Assembly: GCA_003249105.1 (NCBI GenBank)
Contig: QBLT01000020.1
Location: 1 to 32,099, forward strand
DNA from: Leptolyngbya sp.
GTDB lineage: Bacteria > Cyanobacteriota > Cyanobacteriia > Phormidesmidales > Phormidesmidaceae
DNA length: 32,099 bases
Reading direction: 5' to 3'
Under the pieces are notes generated by a model. The model was not told the origin of the DNA, searched no databases, and was given only the letters and a program-made list of their open reading frames with translations. Shown in pieces: positions 21,428 to 30,704 of the stretch (positions within the stretch are counted from its first letter, which is position 1; each line of letters starts with the position of its first letter). Position numbers and translations under genes: made by a program.

Positions 21428-22963
21428 CTATGGCCCTACTATAGCGGCTATTTGCTGGGGCACCGCCTGGGTAGTGTCGATCGCCTGCACCAGCGGCTGC
21501 TCGACCTCGCTAAAGGGCTCCATGTGCTGGCGTTGGAGCACTGCCACGGTGGCGTCGGCAATGTCCCCGGCGCGATCGCGCACCCGCTGCTCCAATACCT
21601 CAGGAGGAGCCGTGCAGTGCAGAATAGTCAGGGGCAATGCCGCTCGCTGAATGGCCGTAATTGCAGTCTGGCGCAGGGACTGGCGGTCGTACTTGGCATC
21701 GAGAATCACCGGGTATCCCGCCTGGGCTAGGGCAATGCCGAGGGTGAGGAGGCGATCGTAGGTTTTCTCGGTCATTTCTGGGGTGTAGAGGCTGTCGTCG
21801 CCCCGCTGGTCTAGGGGCACCCCGGCCAGGTGCTTGCGCACCGCATCGCTGCGCAGGTGAATGGCGTTTATTTGGCTAGCTAACTGCCGAGCGGTAGTAG
21901 ATTTGCCTGAGCCGGATAGTCCAGCCATCAGGTAGACCGCACCGCTGCGGGGCTGGCACACCGACCAGGCCAGCCGGTAATACCCAGCCGCCGTCTCAGC
22001 CGCCTTCCGCTTCGTCTCTTCATCCACCGATGGGTCGCCGAGCAAAAATGACGTCACCTTGGCCCGTACGTAGGCCTGGCGGCTGATGTACAGGGGCAAC
22101 AGCTGCACCCCTTCCCAGTCGCCGGTGCGCTCTATGTAGTGGTTTAGAAACACCGTGGCCAGGGCAGCGCAGTCCTTAGAGAGCAAATCCATCACCACAA
22201 AGCCGACGTCGTACATCACATCGACGTAGCGAAAGGGCTCGTTAAACTCAATGCAGTCGAACAGGTAGAGCTGCCCTTGCCAGCGACACAGGTTGTTGAG
22301 GTGCAGGTCGCCGTGGCAGGCGCGAATCCAGTTTTGGGCCACCCGCCGTTCAAACAAATCGCCATGGGTGGCAAAGAAAGTATCAGTGTAGGCCTTGGTT
22401 TTATCGAACTGGACCTGGGTTTGGGGGCCGCCAATAAAGCCAAGGGTCTGCTCGTAGTTTTCGTCAAAGGCCTGGCGAATCTGCTCCACCGCGCCAAAGG
22501 TGCGAATGTGGTCGTTGGTCTCGGCCCCCAGGTGAAAGTCGGCCACGGCCACCGCTAGCTCTGTCATCAGGGCTTCGGTGAGTTCGTTGCGATCGTACAG
22601 GGCACTGAGCAGCGTATCCTGCGGAAACTGCACCATTTTGACGGCGTACTCTACAGTCGTGCCGCTGCCTAGGTGATAGGTATCTCCGGTTTGGCCCAGG
22701 GCGACCACTTCTAAATACAGCGCCCCGGCCCCGCGCTGGTTGAGCCGCAGTTCTTCTTGGCAAAAGTGGTGCCGCTTCTCCAGGGTGGAATAGTCTAAAA
22801 AGCCAAAATTCACCGGCTTTTTCACTTTGTAGGCGTAGTCGCCAGTCAGCAGCACGTAGGATACGTGGGTTTGCAGCAGCTGGATGGGCTCGACCACCGG
22901 GTGGGGGTAAAACTCCGGCTGACACATCTGCTGAATCAACTCGGGAAGTGCAAAATCGGCCAT
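21428..22963 (-). CDS. Bifunctional APH-like kinase / P-loop kinase
   Basis: A 511-residue fusion. The N-terminal part (1-320) is an aminoglycoside-phosphotransferase-like kinase: YAYKVKKPVNFGFLDYS holds the lysine, HGDLHLNNLC is the Brenner-type catalytic loop, and FDCIEFNEPFRYVDVMYD follows as the metal-binding region. The C-terminal part (340-505) is a nucleotide kinase with Walker A GLSGSGKSTTARQLA and a LRSDAVRKHL segment of the kind seen in zeta-toxin/gluconate-type kinases, then VILDAKYDRQSLR. This pairing (COG2187 plus COG0645) is found in many bacteria; its substrate is unknown. ATG 22963 is a normal start. The rplY terminator lies just upstream, so it has its own promoter or readthrough. 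Confidence 0.88.
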   Translation of the reverse strand: MADFALPELIQQMCQPEFYPHPVVEPIQLLQTHVSYVLLTGDYAYKVKKPVNFGFLDYSTLEKRHHFCQEELRLNQRGAGALYLEVVALGQTGDTYHLGSGTTVEYAVKMVQFPQDTLLSALYDRNELTEALMTELAVAVADFHLGAETNDHIRTFGAVEQIRQAFDENYEQTLGFIGGPQTQVQFDKTKAYTDTFFATHGDLFERRVAQNWIRACHGDLHLNNLCRWQGQLYLFDCIEFNEPFRYVDVMYDVGFVVMDLLSKDCAALATVFLNHYIERTGDWEGVQLLPLYISRQAYVRAKVTSFLLGDPSVDEETKRKAAETAAGYYRLAWSVCQPRSGAVYLMAGLSGSGKSTTARQLASQINAIHLRSDAVRKHLAGVPLDQRGDDSLYTPEMTEKTYDRLLTLGIALAQAGYPVILDAKYDRQSLRQTAITAIQRAALPLTILHCTAPPEVLEQRVRDRAGDIADATVAVLQRQHMEPFSEVEQPLVQAIDTTQAVPQQIAAIVGP

Positions 22964-22998
22964 TTTTCTACCTGCCCAAAAACTGCCTGACGCTACAA

Positions 22999-23027
22999 AG
23001 GGGCCAGGAAAGTGTTTCCTAGCCCCT
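22999..23027 (-). terminator. Terminator of rplY
   Basis: A 13-bp stem with one mismatch, AGGGGCCAGGAAA (22999-23011) against TTTCCTAGCCCCT (23015-23027), with loop GTG. It is 34 bp past the rplY stop on the minus strand. Confidence 0.7.
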
Positions 23028-23061
23028 AGGGATTCAAACCTGCTGGATTAGCCAAGCAAGC

Positions 23062-23658
23062 CTATTCTGCTGCCGCTTCACCCTCACCCTCGCCATCGGC
23101 CTTACGGCCCTGGAGCACCGTGGCGATGGTTTGAGTCTGATCCCCAGCAACTACAGCGCCTTCGGGCAGCACCAGGTCGGCCACGGTGAGCGAGTCGCCC
23201 ACCGCTAGCCCAGATACATCCACCTCGATCACTTCGGGGATATCGATGGCCTTGCACTTGACGGTGACTTCGTTGACTTCGGTATTGAGCACGCCGCCAT
23301 CGTTTTTAACCCCGGTGGGCTCCCCAACAAAGTGGAGGGTAACGCCTACTTCCACAGCATCTTGAGCTTTAACCGCAAAGAAGCTGAGGTGGTAAACCGT
23401 CTTCTTCCAGGGATGGGCCTGTACTTCCCGCAGTAGAGCCTTGCCGTTCCAGGGCATGTCTGGAATGGTCAAGTCAATCATGGTGTTGTTGACAGCTGCT
23501 TTGCGCAGCAGCAGGTCAGCATCTTTTTGATCGACGGTCAGCGACACCGACTCGGTACCCTGGTGGCCGTAGAGCACAACTGGCAGCAGCCCCTGGCGGC
23601 GCAGGGCGTTAGGCTTAGCCTTTGCATCGCGCGATTTGCACTCAATAGTCAGTTCCAT
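23062..23658 (-). CDS. rplY: Ribosomal protein bL25 (CTC form)
   Basis: bL25 binds 5S rRNA in the large ribosomal subunit. The 198-residue length is that of the CTC-type two-domain form. The N-terminal 5S-binding domain (1-95) has KSRDAKAKPNALRRQGLLPVVLYG, and the C-terminal TL5 domain (96-185) has VGVTLHFVGEPTGVKNDGGVL and VKCKAIDIPEVIEVDVSGL. The tail is acidic (GEGEGEAAAE). The start is ATG 23658, ten codons inside the longest frame, because GGGGGGA precedes it and homologues begin MELTIECK. It follows purA by 50 bp, so a purA-rplY operon is likely. A terminator lies directly downstream. Confidence 0.95.
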   Translation of the reverse strand: MELTIECKSRDAKAKPNALRRQGLLPVVLYGHQGTESVSLTVDQKDADLLLRKAAVNNTMIDLTIPDMPWNGKALLREVQAHPWKKTVYHLSFFAVKAQDAVEVGVTLHFVGEPTGVKNDGGVLNTEVNEVTVKCKAIDIPEVIEVDVSGLAVGDSLTVADLVLPEGAVVAGDQTQTIATVLQGRKADGEGEGEAAAE

Positions 23659-23708
23659 GGAAAATCCCCCCGTTAGAAATAGATTCAAAAAAACAAACTT
23701 GCCAAGCC

Positions 23709-25357
<1,649 letters not shown>

Positions 25358-26428
25358 GTGAGTCTATATGCCGAACTACACCGCCATCTGGGCGGTTCCG
25401 TCGTCCCTAGAGTGCTGTGGCGCTACTTTGAGCGCAATCGCCCCGATCTCTCGGGCCAGTTTGCCGATTATCCGGCGTTCGAGCAGTTTTACACCCGTCC
25501 CCGCAACACCCTGGCGGAGTATCTAGAGCTGCATACCCTTGTGGAGAGTGTGCAGACCCATGAGGCGCTGCCCTACTTTATCTACCGCCTGATTCGGGGA
25601 GCCTACATTTTTGAAAACCTGGCCTACTTAGAACTACGCTATACCCCCTACCTGCGCACCCCTGAGCACTTAACCCAGAACCAGCGCATTGAGGCCATGG
25701 CCGAAATTGTCGAAATTGTCGGGCGAGCCAGCCAGCTGCCTGAGTACCCGATTGTGACCAAGCAGATTCTCTGTATGCACTCGCGGCTGCCCCACGAGGT
25801 CAACCAGGCGATTGTGGAACTGGCGGGACAATACCCTGAGTACGTATGTGCCGTGGATGTGGCGGGCGGTGATGCCAAGTACGGCGATCGCATCGACCAA
25901 TTTACCCAGCTTTACCAGCGCGCCCAGGATCTAGGCCTCAAAACCACCGGCCACCTCTACGAAACCGTCGATGGCGACCACCCCAAGCTGTTGCCCTACT
26001 TGATGCGCATTGGCCACGGCATTCAGATTCCGCTGCGGCACCCGGAGCTGCTGTCTGAGGTGGCGGCGCGAGGGCAGTGCCTAGAGGTGTGCCCCACTAC
26101 CTACCTCAAAACCGGCACCCTAGACGAAATTAGTCAGCTCAAAGCCGTGTTCGATCGCTGCTTTGAAGCTGGAGTCGATATCGCCATCTGCACCGACAAC
26201 GCGGGATTGCACAACGTGCGCCTGCCCTTTGAGTACGAAAACCTGCTCACCCACGACGTAATTGGCTTTGAGGAACTGCAAGCCTGTCAGGAAGCGGCCT
26301 TTCGCCACGCCTTTGCCTGGCCCCACAGCCAGCCTCCCGCGACGCTGCTGACCGACATACTGCAAGTGCCACCCCGTGAACATTCCGTCAACAACGGGGT
26401 TGGTCAAGAGGTGCTGACCCTGTCTTAA
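25358..26428 (+). CDS. Adenosine deaminase-family amidohydrolase
   Basis: A 356-residue TIM-barrel metal hydrolase of the adenosine/AMP deaminase family, cytosolic. HRH (His8, His10) supplies the first zinc ligands, HLYE (199-202) takes the place of HAGE with ligand His199 and catalytic Glu202, and IGHG holds His220. CTDNA (278-282) replaces the usual STDDP: the zinc Asp280 is kept, but the next Asp, which contacts the purine in characterised enzymes, is Asn281. The substrate may therefore not be adenosine. The GTG start at 25358 has GGAGG 5 bases upstream and begins SLYAELHRHLGGS; nine extra upstream codons are unlikely. It ends 46 bp before a strong terminator shared with the RRM gene. Confidence 0.88.
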   Translation: MSLYAELHRHLGGSVVPRVLWRYFERNRPDLSGQFADYPAFEQFYTRPRNTLAEYLELHTLVESVQTHEALPYFIYRLIRGAYIFENLAYLELRYTPYLRTPEHLTQNQRIEAMAEIVEIVGRASQLPEYPIVTKQILCMHSRLPHEVNQAIVELAGQYPEYVCAVDVAGGDAKYGDRIDQFTQLYQRAQDLGLKTTGHLYETVDGDHPKLLPYLMRIGHGIQIPLRHPELLSEVAARGQCLEVCPTTYLKTGTLDEISQLKAVFDRCFEAGVDIAICTDNAGLHNVRLPFEYENLLTHDVIGFEELQACQEAAFRHAFAWPHSQPPATLLTDILQVPPREHSVNNGVGQEVLTLS

Positions 26429-26474
26429 TGCCACCTTGGGATGAGAGACGATCAGAAACCAGGGCACAAACCAA

Positions 26475-26509
26475 AAAAGGGTTCAGGCATAATTGCCTGA
26501 ACCCCTTTT
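26475..26509. terminator. Bidirectional terminator
   Basis: AAAAGGGTTCAGGCA (26475-26489), loop TAAT, then the complementary arm ending CCCCTTTT (26494-26509), with a single C bulge. It stands between the convergent deaminase and RRM genes, with A- and T-tracts giving a terminator in both directions. Confidence 0.88.
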
Positions 26510-26554
26510 GTTGCGAGTGGTCTAGTTGCTAGAACCAAACCACCGGCTTAGGGT

Positions 26555-26881
26555 TTAGTAACCGCCGCGGGAGAAGCTGTCGCCACCGCCACGACGACCG
26601 CCGCCGCCGCCGAAGTTACCACCGCCACCGCCACGATCTTCGCGGGGCTTGGCCTTGTTGACTTTAAGGTCACGACCCATCCACTCAGCACCGTCTAGGG
26701 CTTCGATGGCGGCATTCTCTTCAGAGTCAGCAGCCATCTCAACGAATGCAAAACCGCGCATGCGCCCGGTTTCACGATCGGTGGGGAGCTGAACCCGCTT
26801 CACAGACCCATACTCTGCAAATACAGAGGTGAGGTCTTCGCTGGTAGCGTCATAGGACAGGTTGCCTACGTAGATTGACAT
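26555..26881 (-). CDS. rbp: Glycine-tailed RRM RNA-binding protein
   Basis: A 108-residue RNA-binding protein. One RRM fills residues 1-80: RNP2 is IYVGNL (3-8) and RNP1 is RGFAFVEM near residue 42, the aromatic residues being present. The tail (81-108) is [20 protein letters not shown] with Arg and a C-terminal RGGY. This is the cyanobacterial Rbp architecture; glycine-tailed members are often cold-induced. ATG 26881 is chosen because MSIYVGNL is the universal start, and the longer frame adds 12 residues without support. The AT-rich upstream region (26882-27010) may be a regulated leader, as in known rbp genes, but no specific element was identified. Confidence 0.95.
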   Translation of the reverse strand: MSIYVGNLSYDATSEDLTSVFAEYGSVKRVQLPTDRETGRMRGFAFVEMAADSEENAAIEALDGAEWMGRDLKVNKAKPREDRGGGGGNFGGGGGRRGGGDSFSRGGY

Positions 26882-27281
26882 ATCTTGTCTCCAAAAATTA
26901 AAGGATGTGTAGAGCAAAATTTCGGAGAGAAGTCTGTCAATGGAAAAACGGAAAAATTCGTTAGTACTAGAAACAAATGCTGCTAACCGATCTCTATATC
27001 TCTAGAGATAGCCTAGCACGTTTGAAAAGCTGGTGGAGCCTTAGAAGGTTAAATCACCCGACGAAAACTAGTTGTGGCCTGGAAAGCACCGTGCAACCGT
27101 ATATCTAGCGTTTTGCTTGTAAAGTTTTGTGTGTTTTGGCGGCCTTGAGTCTGGCCAAATTCTTGCTCTAGGTCAGTTTTTGGCCCCATTGCCCACCGGT
27201 TTAGGAGAAATGGCGATGGGTAGCGACCGGTTTCCTGAACCATCCCCGTGGGAGAATGGGCTTTTAACTGAGATTTCACCT
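26882..27281. other. 400-bp divergent region, rbp / thioredoxin
   Basis: No gene. The left part is AT-rich and includes a perfect 14-bp palindrome TATCTCTAGAGATA (26997-27010) 116 bp upstream of rbp, possibly an operator. The right part runs into the thioredoxin gene; the open frame there extends to 27129 but is not needed for the domain. Confidence 0.45.
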
Positions 27282-27605
27282 ATGCCCGCCGCCTATATCG
27301 AAAACGAAACCGAGTTTGATGCGCTGCTCAGTGCGGAGTCGCTGTTTGTGGTCGATTGCACCGCCGCCTGGTGTGGCCCCTGCAAGCTAGTGGCCCCGCT
27401 GATGGATCAGCTGGCCGACGAATACGGCGATCGCGTCAAAGTCCTCAAGCTCGATTTAGATGCCAATCAGGCTGTGGCCAAGCGCTACGGCATTCGCAGC
27501 ATTCCCGCCGTGATGTTCTTTCAGCAGGGAGACGTAGCGGAGACTTTGGTGGGGGCGAAAAAGTATGACGAATATAGTGAGACCCTAAGTAAGTACCTGA
27601 GCTAG
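27282..27605 (+). CDS. Thioredoxin
   Basis: A 107-residue thioredoxin that reduces target disulphides in the cytosol. The active site is AAWCGPCKL (about residues 27-35) and the cis-proline loop is RSIPAVMFF. The segment before the active site, FVVDCTAAWCGPC, differs from the VDFWAPWCGPC of the main m-type protein. This is probably one of the secondary thioredoxins of cyanobacteria. Homologues begin near MPAAYIENETEFDALL, so ATG 27282 is used; the frame is open for 51 codons upstream. glgA follows on the same strand after 199 bp that contain a hairpin terminator. Redox control of glycogen enzymes is known in chloroplast relatives, but nothing here proves a link. Confidence 0.93.
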   Translation: MPAAYIENETEFDALLSAESLFVVDCTAAWCGPCKLVAPLMDQLADEYGDRVKVLKLDLDANQAVAKRYGIRSIPAVMFFQQGDVAETLVGAKKYDEYSETLSKYLS

Positions 27606-27630
27606 AGCATTCGCCTTTGCCCAATGCTCT
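27604..27630 (+). terminator. Terminator after thioredoxin gene
   Basis: AGAGCATT (27604-27611) pairs exactly with AATGCTCT (27623-27630) around an 11-base loop. The stem overlaps the stop codon of the thioredoxin gene. Confidence 0.55.
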
Positions 27631-27670
27631 TAAGTCGCCACCGTTGTAGGCGCAGGCCGCGATGGTTGAG

Positions 27671-27709
27671 GGCCAGTTGCCAAACTGCTGGTGGATAGGG
27701 CAACTGGCC
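27671..27709 (+). promoter_or_regulatory. Stem-loop in the glgA upstream region
   Basis: GGCCAGTTGCC (27671-27681) and GGCAACTGGCC (27699-27709) form a perfect 11-bp stem with a 17-base loop, 95 bp before glgA. It may be a leader structure, a second terminator or a binding site. Confidence 0.4.
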
Positions 27710-27804
27710 AAGCTGCGATCGAGGGTTAAGGGCAGATCTAGGCATAACGCCCACACCCCCGTAGACTGAGGACAACCGATTGATCCAACAGCAGGGCGGG
27801 CGAT

Positions 27805-29286
27805 ATGGAAATTCTTTTTGTGGCAGCGGAAGCGGCACCCCTGGCTAAGGTCGGCGGTATGGGTGACGTCGTGGGTTCCCTGCCCAAAGTGCTGCGCAAA
27901 ATGGGGCACGACGTACGTATCTTCATGCCCTACTACGGCTTTTTGCCCGACAAGGTCGATATTCCTGAAGAGCCGGTGTGGAAAGGCACCGCCATGTTTA
28001 ACGACTTTGCGGTGTATGAGACTACGCTGCCTGACTCCGACGTGCCGGTGTATCTGTTTGGTCACCCCGCCTTTGACCCCCGCAAGGTCTACGGTGGCGA
28101 CGACGAGGCCTGGCGGTTTACCTTCTTTGCCAACGGCGCGGCTGAGTTTGCCTGGAACTACTGGAAGCCCCAGATCATTCACTGCCACGACTGGCACACG
28201 GGCATGATTCCGGTGTGGATGCAGCAGTCGCCCGACATCAGTACGGTGTTTACGATTCACAACCTGGCCTACCAGGGGCCGTGGCGCTGGGAGCTAGAGC
28301 GCATTACCTGGTGCCCGTGGTATATGCAGGGGCACAACACCATGGCGGCGGCGGTGCAGTCTGCCGATCGCGTCAACACCGTGTCGCCCACCTATGCCCA
28401 GCAGATTAAAACTCCGGACTACGGCGAAGAGCTAGAGGGGCTGCTGTCGTTTATTAGCGGCAAGCTGAGCGGCATTCTCAACGGCATTGATGTCGAGTCC
28501 TACGACCCGGCTGCTGACCGGTACATCGTCAAGAATTTCACCCCCGACAGCCTCGAAAATCGCCGCGCCAATAAGATTGCGATTCAAGAAGAGTTGGGTC
28601 TAGAGGTCAACTCCAAGGCCTTTTTAGTAGGTCTGGTGGGCCGCCTGGTGGAGCAGAAGGGGCTGGATCTGATTCTGCAAATTTTGGATCGCTTTCTCTC
28701 CTATACCGACGCGCAGTTTATTTTGCTGGGCACGGGCGATCGCTATTACGAAACCCAGCTCTGGCAGATGGCCAGCCGCTACCGGGGGCGCATGGCCACC
28801 TACCTGCTCTACAGCGAGGGACTGGGTCGCCGCATCTACGCCGGGGCCGATGCGTTCTTGATGCCCTCGCGGTTTGAGCCCTGCGGCATTAGCCAGATGA
28901 TTGCCATGCGCTACGGCTGCATTCCGGTGGTGCGGCGCACGGGTGGCCTAGTGGATACGGTGCAGCACCACGATCCTGAGCACCATACGGGCACGGGCTA
29001 CTGCTTTGACCGCTACGAGCCGCTCGATCTGTTTACCTGCCTGATTCGCGCCTGGGAGGGCTACCGCTTTAAAGATTCCTGGCGGGCGCTACAGCAGCGG
29101 GCTATGGAGCAAGACTTTAGCTGGGACAAATCGGCTGTAGACTACGTCAAGCTCTACAGCGAAATGTTGGGGATCGACTTTAGAGACCAGCTCCCTCAGC
29201 CTGAGCTGCCTCCGATCGCACCCACTCCCCAGGAGCCGTCAGCCGTGGTGGATGCGCCTCTACCCAAATCTTCGCTGCCAAAATAG
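27805..29286 (+). CDS. glgA: Glycogen synthase (GlgA1 type)
   Basis: A GT5 glycosyltransferase extending glycogen with ADP-glucose; 493 residues, cytosolic. [16 protein letters not shown] (15-30) is the ADP-glucose loop in the GlgA1 variant. [11 protein letters not shown] (near 129-139) and [12 protein letters not shown] follow. [11 protein letters not shown] begins the C-terminal Rossmann domain, and [18 protein letters not shown] with [10 protein letters not shown] completes the donor site with its catalytic glutamate. The sequence closely follows the Synechocystis GlgA1 pattern, as I recall it, and not GlgA2. The 25-residue Pro/Ala tail ([14 protein letters not shown]) is an extension. Starts at ATG 27805. 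It has a 199-bp upstream region with two hairpins behind a thioredoxin gene. Confidence 0.97.
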   Translation: MEILFVAAEAAPLAKVGGMGDVVGSLPKVLRKMGHDVRIFMPYYGFLPDKVDIPEEPVWKGTAMFNDFAVYETTLPDSDVPVYLFGHPAFDPRKVYGGDDEAWRFTFFANGAAEFAWNYWKPQIIHCHDWHTGMIPVWMQQSPDISTVFTIHNLAYQGPWRWELERITWCPWYMQGHNTMAAAVQSADRVNTVSPTYAQQIKTPDYGEELEGLLSFISGKLSGILNGIDVESYDPAADRYIVKNFTPDSLENRRANKIAIQEELGLEVNSKAFLVGLVGRLVEQKGLDLILQILDRFLSYTDAQFILLGTGDRYYETQLWQMASRYRGRMATYLLYSEGLGRRIYAGADAFLMPSRFEPCGISQMIAMRYGCIPVVRRTGGLVDTVQHHDPEHHTGTGYCFDRYEPLDLFTCLIRAWEGYRFKDSWRALQQRAMEQDFSWDKSAVDYVKLYSEMLGIDFRDQLPQPELPPIAPTPQEPSAVVDAPLPKSSLPK

Positions 29287-29391
29287 GGCAGCGAGCTTTA
29301 CAGGATGGGCATTAGGGCTGTCTGTCACTTGTGAGCGGTTTATCCGAGAAAAAATGTGGCAGATTAGTGGTTCCTGTTCCATGAGGCACCT

Positions 29392-30702
29392 ATGAGCGAT
29401 GGTAACGGTTTGGCAGCGGGAAACCTGGCCCGACCCGGTTTGTCAGAGACGGGAACCCTACCCAAGCGCCGCCACATTGTGCTGACCTCTCACTCCAATC
29501 GATCGGGGCTCAAGGGCAATCCGGTGCAGTGGGGCCATGGGGATCCTCTCCAACGAAGGGCGATCGTGGCGACGGTCACCGATCCCAACCACCGCAACGC
29601 TATTGGTACGCACTCCGGCTCCTATGCTGTCTACCGCGCCCTGGCCGTGGCCAGCGGGGTGCTGGATCCTGACCATCGGCCTGACTTTACCAATACCTCC
29701 CCGGCGATCGCCATTGGCCCCCATCCCAGCTGGGCTGACCCTGAAAAAATTGTCTCCCTCGACCCCTTTGGTGCCTTAGTTGGCGATGTCTATCGCGACA
29801 AGATTGCCGAGGGCCTCGACATTCGCCCCACGATCGCCGTCACCCGTGCCCATATTCAAATGCCGGAGCTGCTAGAGGCCGTGCGCCAGGGGAAAATTAA
29901 AGAAGATGGCGAAATTGTCAAAGCCGGTGGCGATCTGGTGGTGACCAAGGCAGCGGTGGAGCCGGTGTGGTATCTGCCGGGGGTGGCCCAGCGTTTAGGG
30001 GTAAGCGAGGAGGATCTGCGCTACGCCCTGTTTGAGCAGACCGGCGGTATGTTCCCGGAGCTGGTGACGCGGTTTGATGTAAAGGTGTTTTTGCCCCCCA
30101 TCGGCGGCATTACGGTGTATATCGTGGGCGATCCCGACGCGATTACAGACCCGGCTCGCCCCCTGGCGGTGCGCGTCCACGACGAGTGCAATGGCTCTGA
30201 CGTGTTTGGCTCTGACATTTGCACCTGTCGCCCCTACCTGGTGCATGGTTTAGAGGAATGTATTGCTACGGCCCAATCCGGGGGCGCGGGGCTGATCATC
30301 TACTTCCGCAAAGAGGGACGCGCCCTGGGAGAAGTGACAAAATTTTTGGTGTACAACGCCCGCAAGCGGCAGGAAGGGGGCGATCGCGCCGATGCCTACT
30401 TTGCCCGCACCGAGTGCGTCGCCGGGGTGCAGGATGTGCGCTTTCAGGAACTCATGCCCGATGTGCTGCACTGGCTGGGGGTGACCCGCATCGATCGCTT
30501 CGTGTCGATGAGCGATATGAAGTACAACGCCCTGGTGCGATCGGGCATTGAGATCGTCGAGCGGGTGGCGATCCCCGACGATCTGGTGCCTCCTGATGCG
30601 CGGGTGGAAATTGAGGCGAAGAAGGCGGCGGGCTACTACACCGACAAGGTGGCGCCGACAGAGGAAGATCTGGCCCAGATCAAGGGGCGGGGTTTGGAGT
30701 AG
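29392..30702 (+). CDS. urc1: URC1-type GTP cyclohydrolase II homologue
   Basis: A 436-residue protein of the GTP cyclohydrolase II (RibA) superfamily, but not riboflavin RibA. A 160-residue N-terminal region precedes the core. In the core, Cys266, Cys277 and Cys279 give the same Cys-x10-Cys-x-Cys zinc spacing as E. coli RibA. YFRKEGRALGE replaces YxRQEGRGIGL. The C-terminus (EIEAKKAAGYYTDKVAP) is a further extension. This plan, with a URC4 gene directly downstream, identifies it as URC1 of the uracil-catabolism (URC) pathway first described in a yeast; the reaction catalysed is not firmly known. The ATG at 29392 has GAGG upstream. The URC4 gene begins 2 bp after the stop. Confidence 0.86.
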   Translation: MSDGNGLAAGNLARPGLSETGTLPKRRHIVLTSHSNRSGLKGNPVQWGHGDPLQRRAIVATVTDPNHRNAIGTHSGSYAVYRALAVASGVLDPDHRPDFTNTSPAIAIGPHPSWADPEKIVSLDPFGALVGDVYRDKIAEGLDIRPTIAVTRAHIQMPELLEAVRQGKIKEDGEIVKAGGDLVVTKAAVEPVWYLPGVAQRLGVSEEDLRYALFEQTGGMFPELVTRFDVKVFLPPIGGITVYIVGDPDAITDPARPLAVRVHDECNGSDVFGSDICTCRPYLVHGLEECIATAQSGGAGLIIYFRKEGRALGEVTKFLVYNARKRQEGGDRADAYFARTECVAGVQDVRFQELMPDVLHWLGVTRIDRFVSMSDMKYNALVRSGIEIVERVAIPDDLVPPDARVEIEAKKAAGYYTDKVAPTEEDLAQIKGRGLE

Positions 30703-30704
30703 GG

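Noticed and set aside
20574..21428. 284-codon minus-strand frame overlapping dprA and the small membrane gene
   Set aside because: Arg/Gly-rich shadow frame; the overlapped frames have clear DprA motifs and transmembrane helices.
23028..23045. T-arm-like bases GGTTTGAATCC on the minus strand
   Set aside because: No acceptor stem, anticodon arm or space for a tRNA between the rplY stop and its terminator.
27129..27281. 51-codon N-terminal extension of thioredoxin
   Set aside because: No targeting signal or conserved sequence; the thioredoxin fold begins at the ATG at 27282.
27445..28260. 271-codon minus-strand frame opposite thioredoxin and glgA
   Set aside because: Antisense to two well-supported genes, no recognisable domain.
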